A stretch of 64,000 nt of DNA from Sclerodactyla briareus (GCA_026419785.1 JAODTK010001777.1:573501-637500); one strand, 5' to 3'; counted from the first letter of the stretch, positions 46,107-58,905 are shown. Numbers and translations are program-made. Notes: generated by a model not told the origin, from the sequence alone.

Positions 46107-49100
46107 CCTTCGCAGGGGGCCTGTCATTGACATGAAACAGATCAACACCGACTTTTGACCATGCCCTGTCAGTCCCACATCACATGGACTGTATGTAATC
46201 CTTCAGCTCAGCGTTCATTCTCGCGTCCAATTACAGGCATTCATTTCACGGTCCCCCCCCCCCCGCACGTCGGAAGCATCCTTCAATACCAAGGGTGGGA
46301 GATTGGATCTTATCCAACATTTCTTCTGTCTCTTCTGAGTGCCTTCGGAATCACAACTCTTTTACCTATATTTACAACTCCATCCTGCACTGTCAGTTTC
46401 ATAACCGGACTGGTAGTAGGGGTTTAACAACATTGTTTTGTATGTGATTTCTGAGCTAACTCGAACAATAATCTCTTGAAAAGTCCCTAATTCGGCATGT
46501 GGCGGACCCCAGATGAAGATCTTGACCCCACCGTAGGCCGACGTCGAAGGATTATTCCACAGGTTTCTACCGGTGCCGAATTTTTACAAATAGGGGGGGG
46601 GGGGGCGAAGTGTCAAAAGTGCATAAATTTTTCAATGGGCGTTTTTCTACCCGGCGTTGTGAATAGCGATGTTATAGGCTTCGAATCATTTTGTTCACTC
46701 GATAATTTTAGAAGCCTTGTGGGCAGACCGCCCCCCCCCACCCCACCCCAATTCTGAGATTAAAAATTCGGGGCGAAAATTCGTGAAAAATTTGGAAAGG
46801 AGAAAGGCAAGTGAAAGATTGGCCTGAACTTTCTGCTGACTTTATATCGACAAAATGCCCAAGGTAAACATGTCCAAAAATTCTCGCGCGATTCGCGCGC
46901 CGCTGGTATCTTCGATGACTACTTGTAAATATTCGGCCAAATATTTACTGCTTCCAATTGGAATGGTCCCGTACGCCTAGGCTTTTGACGTCGTTAGACC
47001 CCTGGAACCCACCCAAACAAAGCCATAGTAGGAAAGGTAATAAAAATCTCATGTGTGATATGCGGTAAAATTCTCGTATGCACATGCCCACTGTTTTTCT
47101 TTCTTTTCTGCCTTTACTAAAATATCAGCCCATGTCGATGGTGTGCTACTTCTGATCTGGCAGTGCCGTTTCGTCTCCGGCGATGTGGAGGGTATGAAAA
47201 AGCTAAAACAGTTTTCGTTGTACAGCGCTTCGGCGTCCAACCAATGGATGGGTGGGCGCTCCGCTGAGTTGGTCATTTGCATTCGATGTGTCCGTCCATC
47301 CACTTTTCAAAACGGATCGCGGGATCAAGCCCTGGCTGAGCATGTCGGCAAGGCGCATCTTCTGCTTAACTGGGTGTGGACAGTCGACGTACTTAAGGCT
47401 GCTGCAGACCTCTGGGTTTTTTTTGTTGTTGGGTATGGTGTTGTATGCGCCCTCGTCTTGTGTTATGCCATGTATGATGTATTTTATGCGTAGTGGGGCA
47501 GTGTGCTTTGTTCTTCGCGCGTTGGTATGGTTTGTGTGTGTATCAGTCTCCCTCTTCACAGTGGCATGACTGGTTTTAGTTTGGGGACTCCGGAGCTTTT
47601 GCCTCGGAAGTCGTAATCCCTTAAACCTTTATAGTAATTCTGTTCATAATCGTCCTGCGTATAATTTAATTAGAGGCTTTCCGGGTCGATCGTGTATCAC
47701 AGTTGTGCATGCAGTTTTATCGGCTCCGAAGATGTGATTTTCCCTCCTTCGAAATATTGTAATTATTGGGGCTCTAAACCCTGGCCGATGGCCGAGTTGA
47801 CGTTACGTAAGCGGGGACGACACGGGGGGACGGCGCTGGGTCGGTGGGAATTCTATCGTTTTTCTATTAAATTACTTGATGTTTACTATCAATCGAGTAT
47901 ACGACGATGTAATCCCTATGGCTTTTCGGTTGGTTTGAGGGTTTCTCTGTCGAGTTTCTTTCTTCTGCTATATCTGGATTGCTGGGGGCTTCTGCTTCTC
48001 TCATGGTCCCTCCGTTTACAGATGGCATTATAGGCAGTACCAAAATGTCCTGCGATTCTCGCCGCGAGGCGATATAAAGCGGCCGAGCAGTCTTCGCCTT
48101 CTGTTTGCTGTCTCCTCTAGTTCTGGTCCCTGTGATCGCAGTTATGTAGATTTTAAGTAATTTTTACTGAGTGTATGATTGTATTATTGGCGATGGTATT
48201 AGAGAGCTTGTTGTAGATATTTGTGGACTTTGAACGTAATGTTTTGTATCAATTATACATGGGCAGGATTTTGTGCGTGTGTGTATTGTTAATTTATGTG
48301 GGGCGCCATTTTGGATACTTTTCTGTAATGGGGGCGCTATTCTGCTCTAGTATTTTGAGCGGTTCATTTTAGGGTATGGTGCCCAGGTTTTATGAGAGTC
48401 CTTTTTGTCAGTTCAGTGGTCTACTGCCAGGCTATAGTACACCCTGAGGGTCGGTGAGGGGGGGCCCCTGTCTTGAGTCCCTGGTCATGTTCAGGTGCAT
48501 GTGTTTTATCAGAATGGCCTAATGTCATTGTTGTTCGTGTAGTAATTATGGTCAGGTGACTGAGTGACGAGTCATAGAATCATTTGTCTGGTTATTTGGG
48601 GTTACTGTTTTGGTTTTGTCGATGGCTGTTGGGTTTACGTTTTTATAGACCTATTTTGTATTTTTGTAGGTTGAGTAGGTTACAGAAGCTGGGTAGGGTT
48701 GTGCTGTAGTTTTATTGGTCATCGCCAGGCATAGGGGCAGACTGGAGGGTCAGCGGGGAGCGCCTGTGTTGATTTGTGTCCTGCCAGATTCATTTTGAAT
48801 TAGAATGCAGTAAGTTTCATCAATGGTTTCATGGTTGTGGTCGATTGTTATTTAGGTTCATAGGGTTGGATGTTGTGTGACCCCCGCCATAGTTTGCTTA
48901 TAGGTTTCTCTAGTCGTAGAGTTTGTATGTTGATTGTTATCATAGGATGACTTGTCCATAGTTAGTTTGTTTTTTTGGGATCCCAATACTGTTCGTCTCT
49001 ATGCTCACAACTATTATATTGTCATGTATCATGACCTAGTTTACATATTATCTTTATTTGTCCCCTTTGGTCGTTTACAAAGAAGGGGCGGCCTTGTTAT

Positions 49101-50400
49101 GTTGTCAAATCATCCAATCACCCACCTTGTATACAATTGATCTTTCAATAATTTTTTCAGTGTGAATATATGGTAGCCAAACCTACTGAGACTCCCTCCC
49201 ATCTTTTCACGGTCAAGGATTGACTTGTCCACATTGGGCGATAGCCCAGAGTAATGTTGTGTTTCTGAATGCGCAATAGCATGCGTTGAGTTGCCTTGAG
49301 TGCTTTGTACATAGGTTGGTTATGATGCTCTCAAGTGGGTGTTTTGTGGTCTTGTCGTACTTCACCTTTCCGCGGCCAACGTGTATTGATGAAAGCGCTC
49401 CAGTCCGAACGTGACGTGACAAGAGCTCCTTCTCAATCTGGGTACCGAGTTTTCGTGTCGGTTGGGGCGGGCGGAAGTGCATATTTTGTTGTTTGTTATT
49501 CTCCAGTACAAATTGCAACTAAATACAATTTTTAAATAGGAAAAGGTTAAAAGCAATAATAACAATTTTAAATTAGGTAACTAATTTCGATGAAAATAGT
49601 TGGAATACTTGTTAGATAAAATCCTCACAGTGTTATTTTTTTATAAAATAGATGCTCTATCAACGACGAGTTCTTAAAGGCTTTGTACTCTATACTTGGT
49701 GTTATCGCACGGTTCCGACGATTAACCCTAGTATGCGAAGAGTGATTTCACTCGGCATGAAGCGGCTGCTTTTCATCTCGGTGAATGTGCTGGGCACGTC
49801 TATTAAATATCACGTCTGGCGGCACTATTATCCTTGTCCACGATAATCCCATCTCCAGCTTAGACAAATTCTGGCATAAATTAAGGATGCTCTGATCCTC
49901 TGCCTTTTTCCGCGATAGCAGAATGATACCATACAGCACTGCGTATAATATTTGAGAGAGGCAGATTGATAGTAAGACTTTATGTGTCGAACATCCACTT
50001 TTAAAGAAGGGACGAGATACATTAATGTAGATACTATATAGTAAACACCTTCTTAATTGTTAGAACATGTTAGTAAAATGTGAGTTTGCTGTCGATACGC
50101 CACCAAGATATGTAGTCTCTTGCACACGATCAAAACTGGATAATCCCAATTACAAGGTGCTCGATAGCATTTTTTAATGTTAATATTTTTCAAAAAGCAT
50201 TTCTTCGATTTCGATGCGGTTGAGATGAGATTTTTCTCTTCGTACTTGTTAGTAATATCATGAATAAAATGTGTGTCACCTTGCATATTTTGCCACAAAT
50301 GGCGGTATCGTCAAGCATAGTTGATAACAGATCAGTTAATTCGAACTGGATTGTATGTCATTTGTATACAGTATAAAAAGTCAGGCTGACAATGGACCAC
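46107..50400. other. Sequence without recognised genes
   Basis: Frames of 90-118 codons on both strands (for example 47143-47493 + and 47203-47559 -) overlap one another and show no domain. Poly-C or poly-G runs at 46253, 46594 and 46731. A TATA-like box (gatataaagc) lies at 48071-48080. From 48180 to 49000 the sequence is T/G-rich. Retroelement debris is plausible but not demonstrated. Confidence 0.35.
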
Positions 50401-50691
50401 GGGAGAATAGTAGAGGCGGTAATCATTCGCTTTATCATGCAACAGGTCCCGGTTCGAATTCCAGCCGATCAGCACCGGCGTTTTTCCAGAATGGCTGTAC
50501 TTGAAGTTCGACTGGCGTGTTCTGGGTCCCTTTTAGGTTCTGGTCCTGCTGTGTGAGGCATGGGCTTGGTATTTCGTTTCGGGGTTGTTTGCGGGGGCAA
50601 GCTTGGGCATATGTCTCGTCGGTCGGCTGTTAGCCTTCGCGTCGAACATCTTCCGCTCCCTCCAGGTTCTGAGAAAGAGGTCAGGTCCTGG

Positions 50692-50890
50692 AGTTCATGA
50701 TCAGTCCGTCGGATGGGACGTAAAATTGCGGTCCCGGGAGCATGGATTGGTGTCACACTGCCTCATATTCTGAGCACTAGTCGAGAAGAGAAGGCGAGTT
50801 GTCGCCGCTGCTCATCCACGATCCAATCGCGGTTAGGGTTCCACGATGTGTCAAATTGGCTTCCTGAACCCGTACAATCAATCAAATCAC
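50692..50890. repeat. Interspersed repeat G, copy 2
   Basis: Matches 651-861 in the order described there (gcggtcccgggagc, gcactagtcgagaagag, aaggcgagtt, ggttagggttcc, attggcttcctgaac). A B-box-like ggttcgaattcc at 50451-50462 lies 230 bp upstream and might belong to the same element, which would make it a tRNA-derived SINE; that link is not visible at copy 1. Confidence 0.5.
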
Positions 50891-50899
50891 TTGCGGAAC

Positions 50900-52155
50900 C
50901 CCATCTTAATAGCAGAAGAATCCGAAGACCTTTATCGATCTTGACTTGTCTTGTCCACCCCTCAAAAGTTGTCAAGAGCGTCAGTGAACAAGCGATGGTT
51001 GAATACCAAAATGTGAATATCACGATTAAATAATAAGGCAAAACCGTGTTAAAAGCACTAGAAAAATAAGAAATAAACTTTGGTCGACGTGTGTCATTAA
51101 CAATGCAAACACTGACAATCCTGAGTCTTAGAGTTGAAATAGCGTTCTGAACACTAACCCCCCTTCTTATAAGCAAACTGGCAAAATCTCCCTAATGGCT
51201 AGAGCTTCACTAATATTTGGTCACAAACTTTGCATTCAATTGAAGGCAATACTGGCAAGATCAAATTGACGGTAATTAATTTACAATAGTAGGTTTTGGC
51301 ACTTTCGGAATGGGTGCCGTTACATCTCATGCTTCCCAAGCAGAAGAATTTACTCTGACTTTATCTCTTATTATATATCTTGTAAAAATATTGCACATTT
51401 CAGGGAACAAGACTTAAAAACCCACCATGGTATTTTATCATACTCGTTGAAAAACTCTCCCTACTCATTTCATCAAGGTATAAGTGTCCATTTAACTTCT
51501 GGTAGTATAATTCATGCTCTTTATTTGGCGCGGATCGTTAAAAGTCGATGTATTTCGTTCACCCAAAGTTCTGGATATTTTGGGTTTTCCTCGTTAGCAT
51601 CAGGATTCCTGTTCGACTTCACAACAGATCCAGAGGGCTCAGAAAAGTTCGCCGTTACTCCTGGAGTGGGTCGCTTCGTGCACCTTGGACATTTCGATTG
51701 ATGTCGCGCTGTTCCTGTTCCGTCGTTTCCTGTCTCCATTGTCGATGGCGATTCCTCTTCTCCCTCTCTAGTTGCTTATTATGTCATCTGCAGGCAGTCT
51801 TTCATCAGCTCCGCCAGGGGCTGGGGTTTTCTCGAAACATACGCCGCAGCAAAGTTACCATATTCGCTACTACTTCAGTTTATTTCCTCGATATCCTCGC
51901 TGGTTTAGTGAGCACCGCCAGTCTCGAGCTAAGCATGCTCTGTAGGTCCGCTATGGTATCGAATCGTTTATATCTCTTTCCACTTTCTTCGTTTCGTTTG
52001 TTGAGTCCCGATGTATTCGGTATAATAGGTAGAATACAAATCGCATGATGGTCCGACGTGCCATGGCCCTAACTGCTCGGGTATATCACATTCTCCTTGA
52101 CATAGACACCGTCGATAATGGACTGAGCTCGAGGATAGTGATAAAGAACAAGGTT
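50900..52155. other. Unclassified sequence with long overlapping frames
   Basis: A 166-codon + frame (51548-52048) and a 137-codon minus frame (50763-51176) exist. The minus frame overlaps repeat G. Neither shows a domain, signal peptide or conserved motif. A minus-strand stretch with CPRCTKRPTPG (near 51680) might be a decayed retroelement gag, but one CxxC is too little to call it. Confidence 0.3.
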
Positions 52156-52159
52156 TTTT

Positions 52160-52570
52160 ATTGTCTTCGCCTGAAACTTTGTTCAGGAGAGACTAGTGGT
52201 TCACTTTGTTGTGTGTGTGGTCTGTCTGTCCGTCTGTCTGTCCGTATGTGCGGTTTAGATTATCTCCGAACCGTGGAAGCCATCATCTGGGACCTTCTTG
52301 TGTAGTGCGCGGTGAAGAGTTTTCCGATGTGCATCCCCACTTTTCTGCCCAAAAGACCATTCTCATTTGCATAAATTTGCATATTTAATAGAATTTGGCC
52401 CGGAAGCTTGTGTACAAGAATCTCTTGATCGGTAGATGCATTGTGATGCCGTTCAGGGTATATAACAACTATGAAGAGACACGAGTGATCAGATCTGCAG
52501 ATATATGCTATTAAGTAGTAAATGTGCATAATTTCTGCGAATTTTTAAGTTTGTGGATTTGCCAAAACTT
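52160..52570. repeat. Partial repeat family B (left part)
   Basis: Left end tcgcctgaaactttgttcag followed by gagactagtggttcact is shared with 14470 and 33950. A gtctgtctgtccgtctgtct microsatellite and tttgcataaatttgcatatt follow in the family order. The right part is missing. Confidence 0.5.
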
Positions 52571-52699
52571 GGTCGAGATGGTTATCGATAGTCCCAATGA
52601 TTTACAGTAGAGGACGAGGGCCCAGAGTAGTTAATGTTACTAATCTGTCATCAAAGGTTCACTTAGGGTCAAAAAAACTTTTTCGGCCATATCGGAGAA

Positions 52700-53345
52700 T
52701 GAATGCTTTGTGAGGCTGGAAGGTTTACTCTTGTCTTATAATTGTTGACCTGCATGTGTGTGACCAATGACCTCATTTGACCTCTGTCGGGGGGTCAGGT
52801 GGGTAAAGGTGGTCTGAATAAATGTGTACTTATTTAAGGCGTTACGGGCAAAAAAATAGAAAACTGTGGTTATTTTTGGATATGTGATAGAACTTTGTGT
52901 GTTCATGAGGAAACCAACTCCCGTTCAATCGGACGCATACTTGGTAGTTACAGGGGTCAAAGTTTAATTTAATAGCTTTCGCAAGAAAAGTTAGGCGTGT
53001 TCATTGGAATACAATAATATAATCGGAAAATTGAATATCCGCATGAAGGCTGGAAGGGTTTACCATTGTGATATAATTGTTGCCTGCATGTGTGTGACCT
53101 CTGACCTCAATTTGACCTCTGTCGGGTGGTCATGTGGTAAAGGTTGAGTCTGAATAAATGTGCTTATTAAGGAGTTACGGCCCCCAAACAAATGGTTATT
53201 TTTGGATATGTGGATAGACCTTTGTGTGCTGCATGGAGGAATCCATCCCGCTTCGATCGACGGCATACTTTGGTAGTTACAAGAGTCAAAGTTTGTTTAA
53301 TAGCTTTTGGCCAATAACATTAGCGTGTTCATTGGAATCCTCATG
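52700..53345. repeat. Tandem repeat C, two copies of about 333 bp
   Basis: Starts at 52711 and about 53044 share aggctggaagg, tttac, tgcctgcatgtgtgtgac, tttgacctctgtcggg, gtctgaataaatgtg, ggttatttttggatatgtg, ggtagttaca and ttagcgtgttcattgga. A decayed third partial copy lies at about 53590-53740. TGACCTC and TGACCTCT elements are half-sites of the AGGTCA type in reverse. Confidence 0.7.
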
Positions 53346-53745
53346 AAACTGGTGGAGATGGTACACCTTTGATCGATAAATTTAAACAACAGTTGTAAAG
53401 TCACTAAGGTCATTTATGTAATAAAATTTATTAAAATTTTGGCATAAATTACACAATTTTTTTGAATTTGTTAAATGGCCAGTAACAATGGAATGAAGCA
53501 GCTGGGTATCGTAGAGATTGTCATGGTAAATTTTTTTTTTTTGGGTTCAGTATCAAACAAATCTATAGACAAGTCAAATGGAAAAATGTCGATGGATATG
53601 TGAAGTTCATACTGATACATAGACGAAACCAACTCCCGCTTCAATCTGACACCTGGTTTTAAAGTTACAAGGGGCTCAAGGTTGATTTTAATAGCCTTTT
53701 GGGCGATAGAATAGGGTGTGTGTACTGATACATAATGCTTTTGGG

Positions 53746-55285
53746 GGGCTTGGTGCATCACATAGGCAAGCATTTCATAAAAAAGGTAATGTCATCAAAG
53801 GTCTTTCGAGGTCAAGAAACTGCCGAATAATAAAATTTTCTGCACATCATTTTTAGGACTGGGTGTTATATACTGAAATTCGGACATGTGAACCTGATCA
53901 AGGGAACATTTGTCATTAAAAAAACGTTATTAATCAAAGGTCATAAGGTCACTTATGGACCAAAAAACGGTCAAATAATAACAGGTAATGCCAACAAGGT
54001 ACAGAGACGTACGCTACTTTTTAAGAATGTTTGTTCTGTTCCAAATCCAAGTTCAACCTACGGATGTTTGTGTGGGCACCCTAGCTGACCAGAATGATGC
54101 TGAAATCACTATTATTATAGCATGCTATCAATAAACAAAATGTTTACTATTCAACCCCTCGGGCATGTTATTTCCATTCAATCCTAACTAGTATTCATCT
54201 GTGGACAGACAAGAGATTCAGCCATTGGTCAAACCTCAACCCCCCCCCCCACATTAAAAAAACCAAAAAACTAACCCCCCCACCCCCCACCCCCCACCCC
54301 CCCCCCCCCCCATACCTTTTTACCTTGAGTTCACATCAGCCTGTCATAACCTCTCGGGGCCCCTACAATGATCATATAAGGGTAAACACTCAGTCAGGTG
54401 TTTACTTACTTACCAGGGCACCTATTCAGAAGAATGGTGTCAGGTGTCACATGCAGTAGCTATGGGTGTGAGGATGGGGGGAGGGAGGGTAACTCCCTTG
54501 TATACTTATATAGTCATAGTTCAGCCAGTAGGGCCTGCATGACTCCTGCCAGGGAGGCCTATTAGGGCTTATTCAACTCTAGACAGGGGATGTGGAGGAG
54601 GGGGGGTGGGACTCCCTAGGGAGTGTGGTAGTAGTAGTAGATGTATAAAGGTCATACTCTTTGACGATATATAGGATAAACTTTATTAGATTCAGGCCAT
54701 TTACATTGTTTGGAACAATAACAGTTAATTGAAGGGAACTAGCTAACTCAGTAATATTGGTTTATAATGGGGAGGGCACAGTAGGTAGGAACAAGGGGTG
54801 TAGTCAATGATGGCAATTGATGTGAAATATTTAAGAGGTATGGATATTAAAGCACATATGGAATGCCTTGTAAATTGTTGGCATGGTGACTAAAGAAGCA
54901 ACAACTGATCGCGCAAACCAGGCGAGACACTGGGGCGGATCGCTTGTAGTTCAATAGTCTCGAGGACAGATAGATTACATGTTCCCGGTTGAAATTCGCC
55001 TGAGTAACAATATGTGAGCGGGGATTTCACCATTATGTCCGTAACTACTCTCTTCACTCTGGCAGCCACTGTAAAGATAGAGTCGGGCGGTTAAACGTAA
55101 TAATATGATTCGAGATGGAGCTCGAAGGAAACGTGGCCTCACACTCACAGAAAGTAACTCAATGTCTGGGTAGAAAGAGTATGTCCAATTTCGGATGAGT
55201 TAGTCGCCCAATCTGGAAATGTAATTTATGAGCCCCCTCAATTCGCTGCAAACTGTCTATCATGGCGAAACATAACATAATTGGC
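53746..55285. other. Repeat-rich sequence without genes
   Basis: Two poly-C/CA stretches (54241-54250 and 54276-54310). The block caactgatcgcgcaaaccag followed by gcgagac at 54901-54927 is the right end of repeat family B, isolated here. Nothing else recognised. Confidence 0.4.
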
Positions 55286-55289
55286 AAGT

Positions 55290-56330
55290 TTAACGCCCAT
55301 CAGAAATACGATGTTTGAGGCGGTCGTTTAGTAATACCTGTTGTGGCGGTTGTATCATTGGTCTTGTAGGCTCAAAAAACATCAATGTCGATGGGTCACG
55401 CTTAATTGTTCTTAGGTGTAATAAATTTTTCCCTTGCAATAGGCTGTCTATTTTTGCATTATAGTAGGGCACCTAGACCCGTTTCGATGCATCACTCTGC
55501 AACGTCCATTGTCTTTTTGCAGCATCGTCATGCGCAGAACTGTTCAGAGGTGACATGGCTCTTGATTTTCTCAAGTTCAGCCTCGTCATTAGACTTGATG
55601 CCATGACACTCAACGTCTTTGAGGGTGAATTTACGCAGCAGTTGCACCAGCATCGGTAACTTAGGTAGAAACTTGCTCAGATAGGTGACAAAACCTATGA
55701 ACCTCTGAACTGACTGCATAGGGTAGGTTTGGGCATTCTGGACACAGCCTGACCGTTCTAGGGTCCGGCTTTAACCCTTGTTGGTAATCAAGTGGCACAT
55801 GAAGGAGACTTCATCCTCCCTAAACTTAACCTTGTGCCTGTGAGGCGCAAATTCCTTCACAGCAATCTGCATGAGTTTGCGACCTTTCATCATGGTCGCA
55901 GATTGCAGCTTCTTTTGTCAGTTTGTGGGACCCTCCCCACACAACGATTGTCGTCCACGATAACACTTGATTCCCAGCAGGCCCTCAAGGCCTGGTGCTG
56001 TCTGCGCTGGAGTCTTCCAGTCAGTGGTGCCGCCACCCTTGTTCCGAGTGGCGGTATGAGGCCAAAAGGGAGCCACAGCCAGCCGTATCTGCCAAAGGCA
56101 AAGGGGGTGTTAAATGTGTCAGGGGGAGCTTTCGTTATCAAGCATTCACATGCCAGAACCCATGTCGGCATCAAAAACTCTTGGGCATTGCTCAGTCATG
56201 CAGGATGCAATTGTGGGCATTGGATAGTGTGCAAGTACTGAAGGAAGCTCAAAATGGACTTAATCACGTCGATATGCCTACACTTGACATTTTGTACTTC
56301 AGATGAATGTAGTTCATAATTGGCTTTCTG
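55290..56330 (-). mobile_element. Ty3/gypsy LTR retrotransposon pol relic
   Basis: Minus strand, reading down from 56330. MPTIASCMTEQCPRVFDADM corresponds to the start of the reverse transcriptase with the F-x-x-D-D/M block. DTFNTPF and GRYGWLWLPFGL match the conserved T-PFGRY-RLPFGL motif (56120-56060). IVDD stands at the catalytic position. Then HKVKFREDEVSFMCHLITNK and GLKPDPRTV match the region after the catalytic box, and QSVQRFIGFVTYLSKFLPKL (55715-55655) the connection to RNase H. DASK at about 55478 fits the RNase H start. Several frame breaks, no LTRs, integrase or protease seen: a dead internal fragment. Its 5' end lies about 130 bp from EGF exon 56456. Confidence 0.88.
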
Positions 56331-56455
56331 ATTAATGGTAACATAGTTCCAAAACTACCTGAATGAATATATTTTCACTCCTTTCTGAATGGTATGCTTA
56401 TGTTGGATATTTAACTTACGGCTCGTGCTCACCATATTTTGTACTTACCTTTCAG

Positions 56456-56567
56456 ATATAATGGAATGCGCCAGCTTCCCCTGTCTCAACGGGGACGTGT
56501 GTGGACCTCGCAAATGGTTCCAGTGTAATGGTCCCGCAGGCTCAACTAGTACTCGTTGTGAAAATAG
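56456..56567 (+). CDS. EGF-like domain exon lacking the fifth cysteine
   Basis: Acceptor ttttgtacttacctttcag, donor gtaaac, 112 nt, entering in phase 1 and leaving in phase 2. The frame is uninterrupted: ATA then MECASFPCLNGDVCGPRKW, FQCNGPAGSTSTRCENR. Cysteines 1-4 and 6 are in place (C-4-C-5-C-7-C then C), but the codon at the fifth position is ggt, glycine. NGG has become NGD and the usual GF before the sixth cysteine is GS. It lies 31.8 kb beyond the previous EGF exon, so it may belong to the same gene or a neighbouring EGF gene. The phase mismatch and lost cysteine suggest damage. Confidence 0.72.
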
Positions 56568-56699
56568 GTAAACCTGCATTGGAAAGGTATTCATATTTTT
56601 TGCAGTTATTATTCAAGATGGCATGTCCAGGTTCGAAGCACCAATGAATGGAACATTCCTTTTTTCGTGATGGTGCATCCCTTACTGAAATGGCATTAT

Positions 56700-57615
56700 G
56701 CATTATATCTGGATATATCTGGTTCAACAAGAATTTGATATGGCCATATAACGCCTTAATAACTTGAATAAAGCCTATCCAGATATAGTATACAATTTTA
56801 TATGGCCATATTAAAAGCCATATATAAGTTGATATAGAGGCTGTCAGATACAGGTATACAATTTTATATGCCATATAAAGGCCTTATATGAGTTGATATA
56901 GAGGCTGACCCAGATATGGTATACTAGTTCTATATGGCCATATGAAGCCATACATAACTTGATATAGAGGATGCCCAGATTATGGATATAAGTTTTTATA
57001 TGCCGCTACAAAGCATCATAAGTTTATGCTGGAGCATGCCCAGATATAGGTATACAGTTTTATATGGCCATATAAAACCCTATTGAACTTCCTATGGGCA
57101 TACCCAAATATAGGTATACAATTCTATAGGGCCATATAAAGCCCTTATATAAACTGATATAGAGGCTGCCAAGATATTGATATACGGTTTGATATGGCCG
57201 GATTAAAAGCCCTCATATAAGTTTAATGGAGGCTGCCAGATATAGGTCTACAGTTCTATATGGCCATATAAAACCCTATTAACTTAATATGAAGCATACC
57301 CAAATATAGGTATACAATTCTTTATGGCTATATAAAGCCCGATATAACTTGATATAGAGCCTGCCAGATATAGGTATACAGTTCCATTGGCCAGATAAAG
57401 CCTTATTATAAGTGATATAGAGGCTGCTCAGATGTAGGTATTACAGTTTTATATGGCTATTTAAAGCCCTATTTAACTCGATGTGGAGCCTACCCAGGAT
57501 ATCAGTATAAAATTTTATTGGCCATATAAGCTTAATGTCACTTGACGTCTATAGGGGCTGCCAGTATAGGTGTACAGTTTTATATGGCCATATAAAGCAA
57601 ATTAACTTTTATGGG
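56700..57615. repeat. AT-rich satellite, about 65-bp unit, 13 copies
   Basis: Units carry tatatggccatataaagccc, tgatatagaggctgcccaga and tataggtatacagtt. Successive gatatagaggctg motifs are spaced 56-75 bp. Copies are 70-90 percent alike and full of single-base indels. CCATATAAAG-like sequences recur. Confidence 0.88.
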
Positions 57616-57619
57616 GGCA

Positions 57620-58905
57620 GCTATAGGGTTCCGATTATTTTTCAGTTTCCGGTATTTTCTAGACAGGAATGCGCACATCAGACAATTGAAATAGTCTAAT
57701 GAAAATATTGATGAACATTTACAGAATGATCATGGAATGATCTAAGTAATAGTGCAACTTTATAATATTTCATCCTAGTCGTAGTCATGCCCTAGGTAAT
57801 TTGACAGGAAAGGGGCAATGGCAATCATGATTTCAAATTCAAACTGCGGCAACAGTCAAAGCTGCAGGGTAGGTAGTTATCTATTTTTCAGGGTCGCAAT
57901 GTCACAGTTGTAGTGAGATATATAATCGCCTAAGTTAACAGTTATTGTGTTTACAACAAAATTTGTGATTTGTCTGAGATCAGGCCACTAGTCTAAGCCT
58001 AGGAACCTAGGCTAGGCTATCTGTGCTACCTGCAGCCTAACATTGACTTGTACTGTAACTAGGCATAGTCCTTCTGCACTTCTGCAGCCAGGATATAGGG
58101 CTACACTGTAGGCCTATTTGAACCCATGTAGAGTATATCAACATAATTCAGGGCACAAAGATTCCAACTTTTTACAGGAGTTATACTTGTTTGCAGCATG
58201 CAGAGTGCAGTTGCCGTTGGGTTGGTTGGAGTGATTCCATTGACGTAGTTACGTCACCCACGTGGTTTTAATCACAAACATCAAAGATGTGCAAGCAAGA
58301 GAGTATCTTTCTGGTGGAATAAGAGACTTAAAATTGAGCAGAATATGAAGAATGAGCGGGAAAGGGACTCGTTGAAGGGAATTTAATACGTGAATCACTG
58401 GAATTGTGCTTAAAATACAGGATTTGACCACATCGACCATTTTTGTTGCGCGCTTCGCTTTTGTTCATCTTTCACAACAACTGCGGGCACAGCCCCAAGG
58501 ACCACGGTTCGGAGGGTAGTGGGATGGTCCATACCTATAAGTTACTTCTCCACGCTGTCATATTCTACATTTTCATTCCTTAATAGTTATAGTAGGCAAA
58601 GCACTTGTTCTTTTCGTCCATATGTATTTTTATTAGTGATGAGGCATTGATTGGATTTTAATTGACTTTATGCGATTATCTGTATGGGGCCTATATGATT
58701 ATTTTGTGAACAATATCCGATCACATCTATAAGTTTGTTTATATCAAGATTTGCTTGACTGTATAGATTTGGATTCTGCGATTCCCCAAGAGATGTCACA
58801 AGGCAAATTTTTGAATAGCTGATTGCACCTTACGGTACACCAATCAGCTGAAAAGTTCATATCACCATCAGCGTGGAACCCTAACTCCTCATTATTAATA
58901 TTACA
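57620..58905. other. Sequence between the two AT-rich satellites
   Basis: No repeat or exon recognised. Includes cctaggaacctaggctaggc near 58000 and a short palindromic tgacgtagttacgtca at 58238-58253. Confidence 0.4.

Noticed and set aside
47143-47559. 116- and 118-codon frames on opposite strands
   Set aside because: They overlap completely, neither has domain support, and no splice or promoter context favours one.
50763-51176. 137-codon minus frame as a gene
   Set aside because: Half of it is the antisense of interspersed repeat G; the rest has no recognisable feature.
51548-52048. 166-codon + frame as a gene
   Set aside because: No domain, signal peptide or codon pattern; composition is Ser/Arg/Leu/Phe-rich as expected from an opposite-strand shadow.
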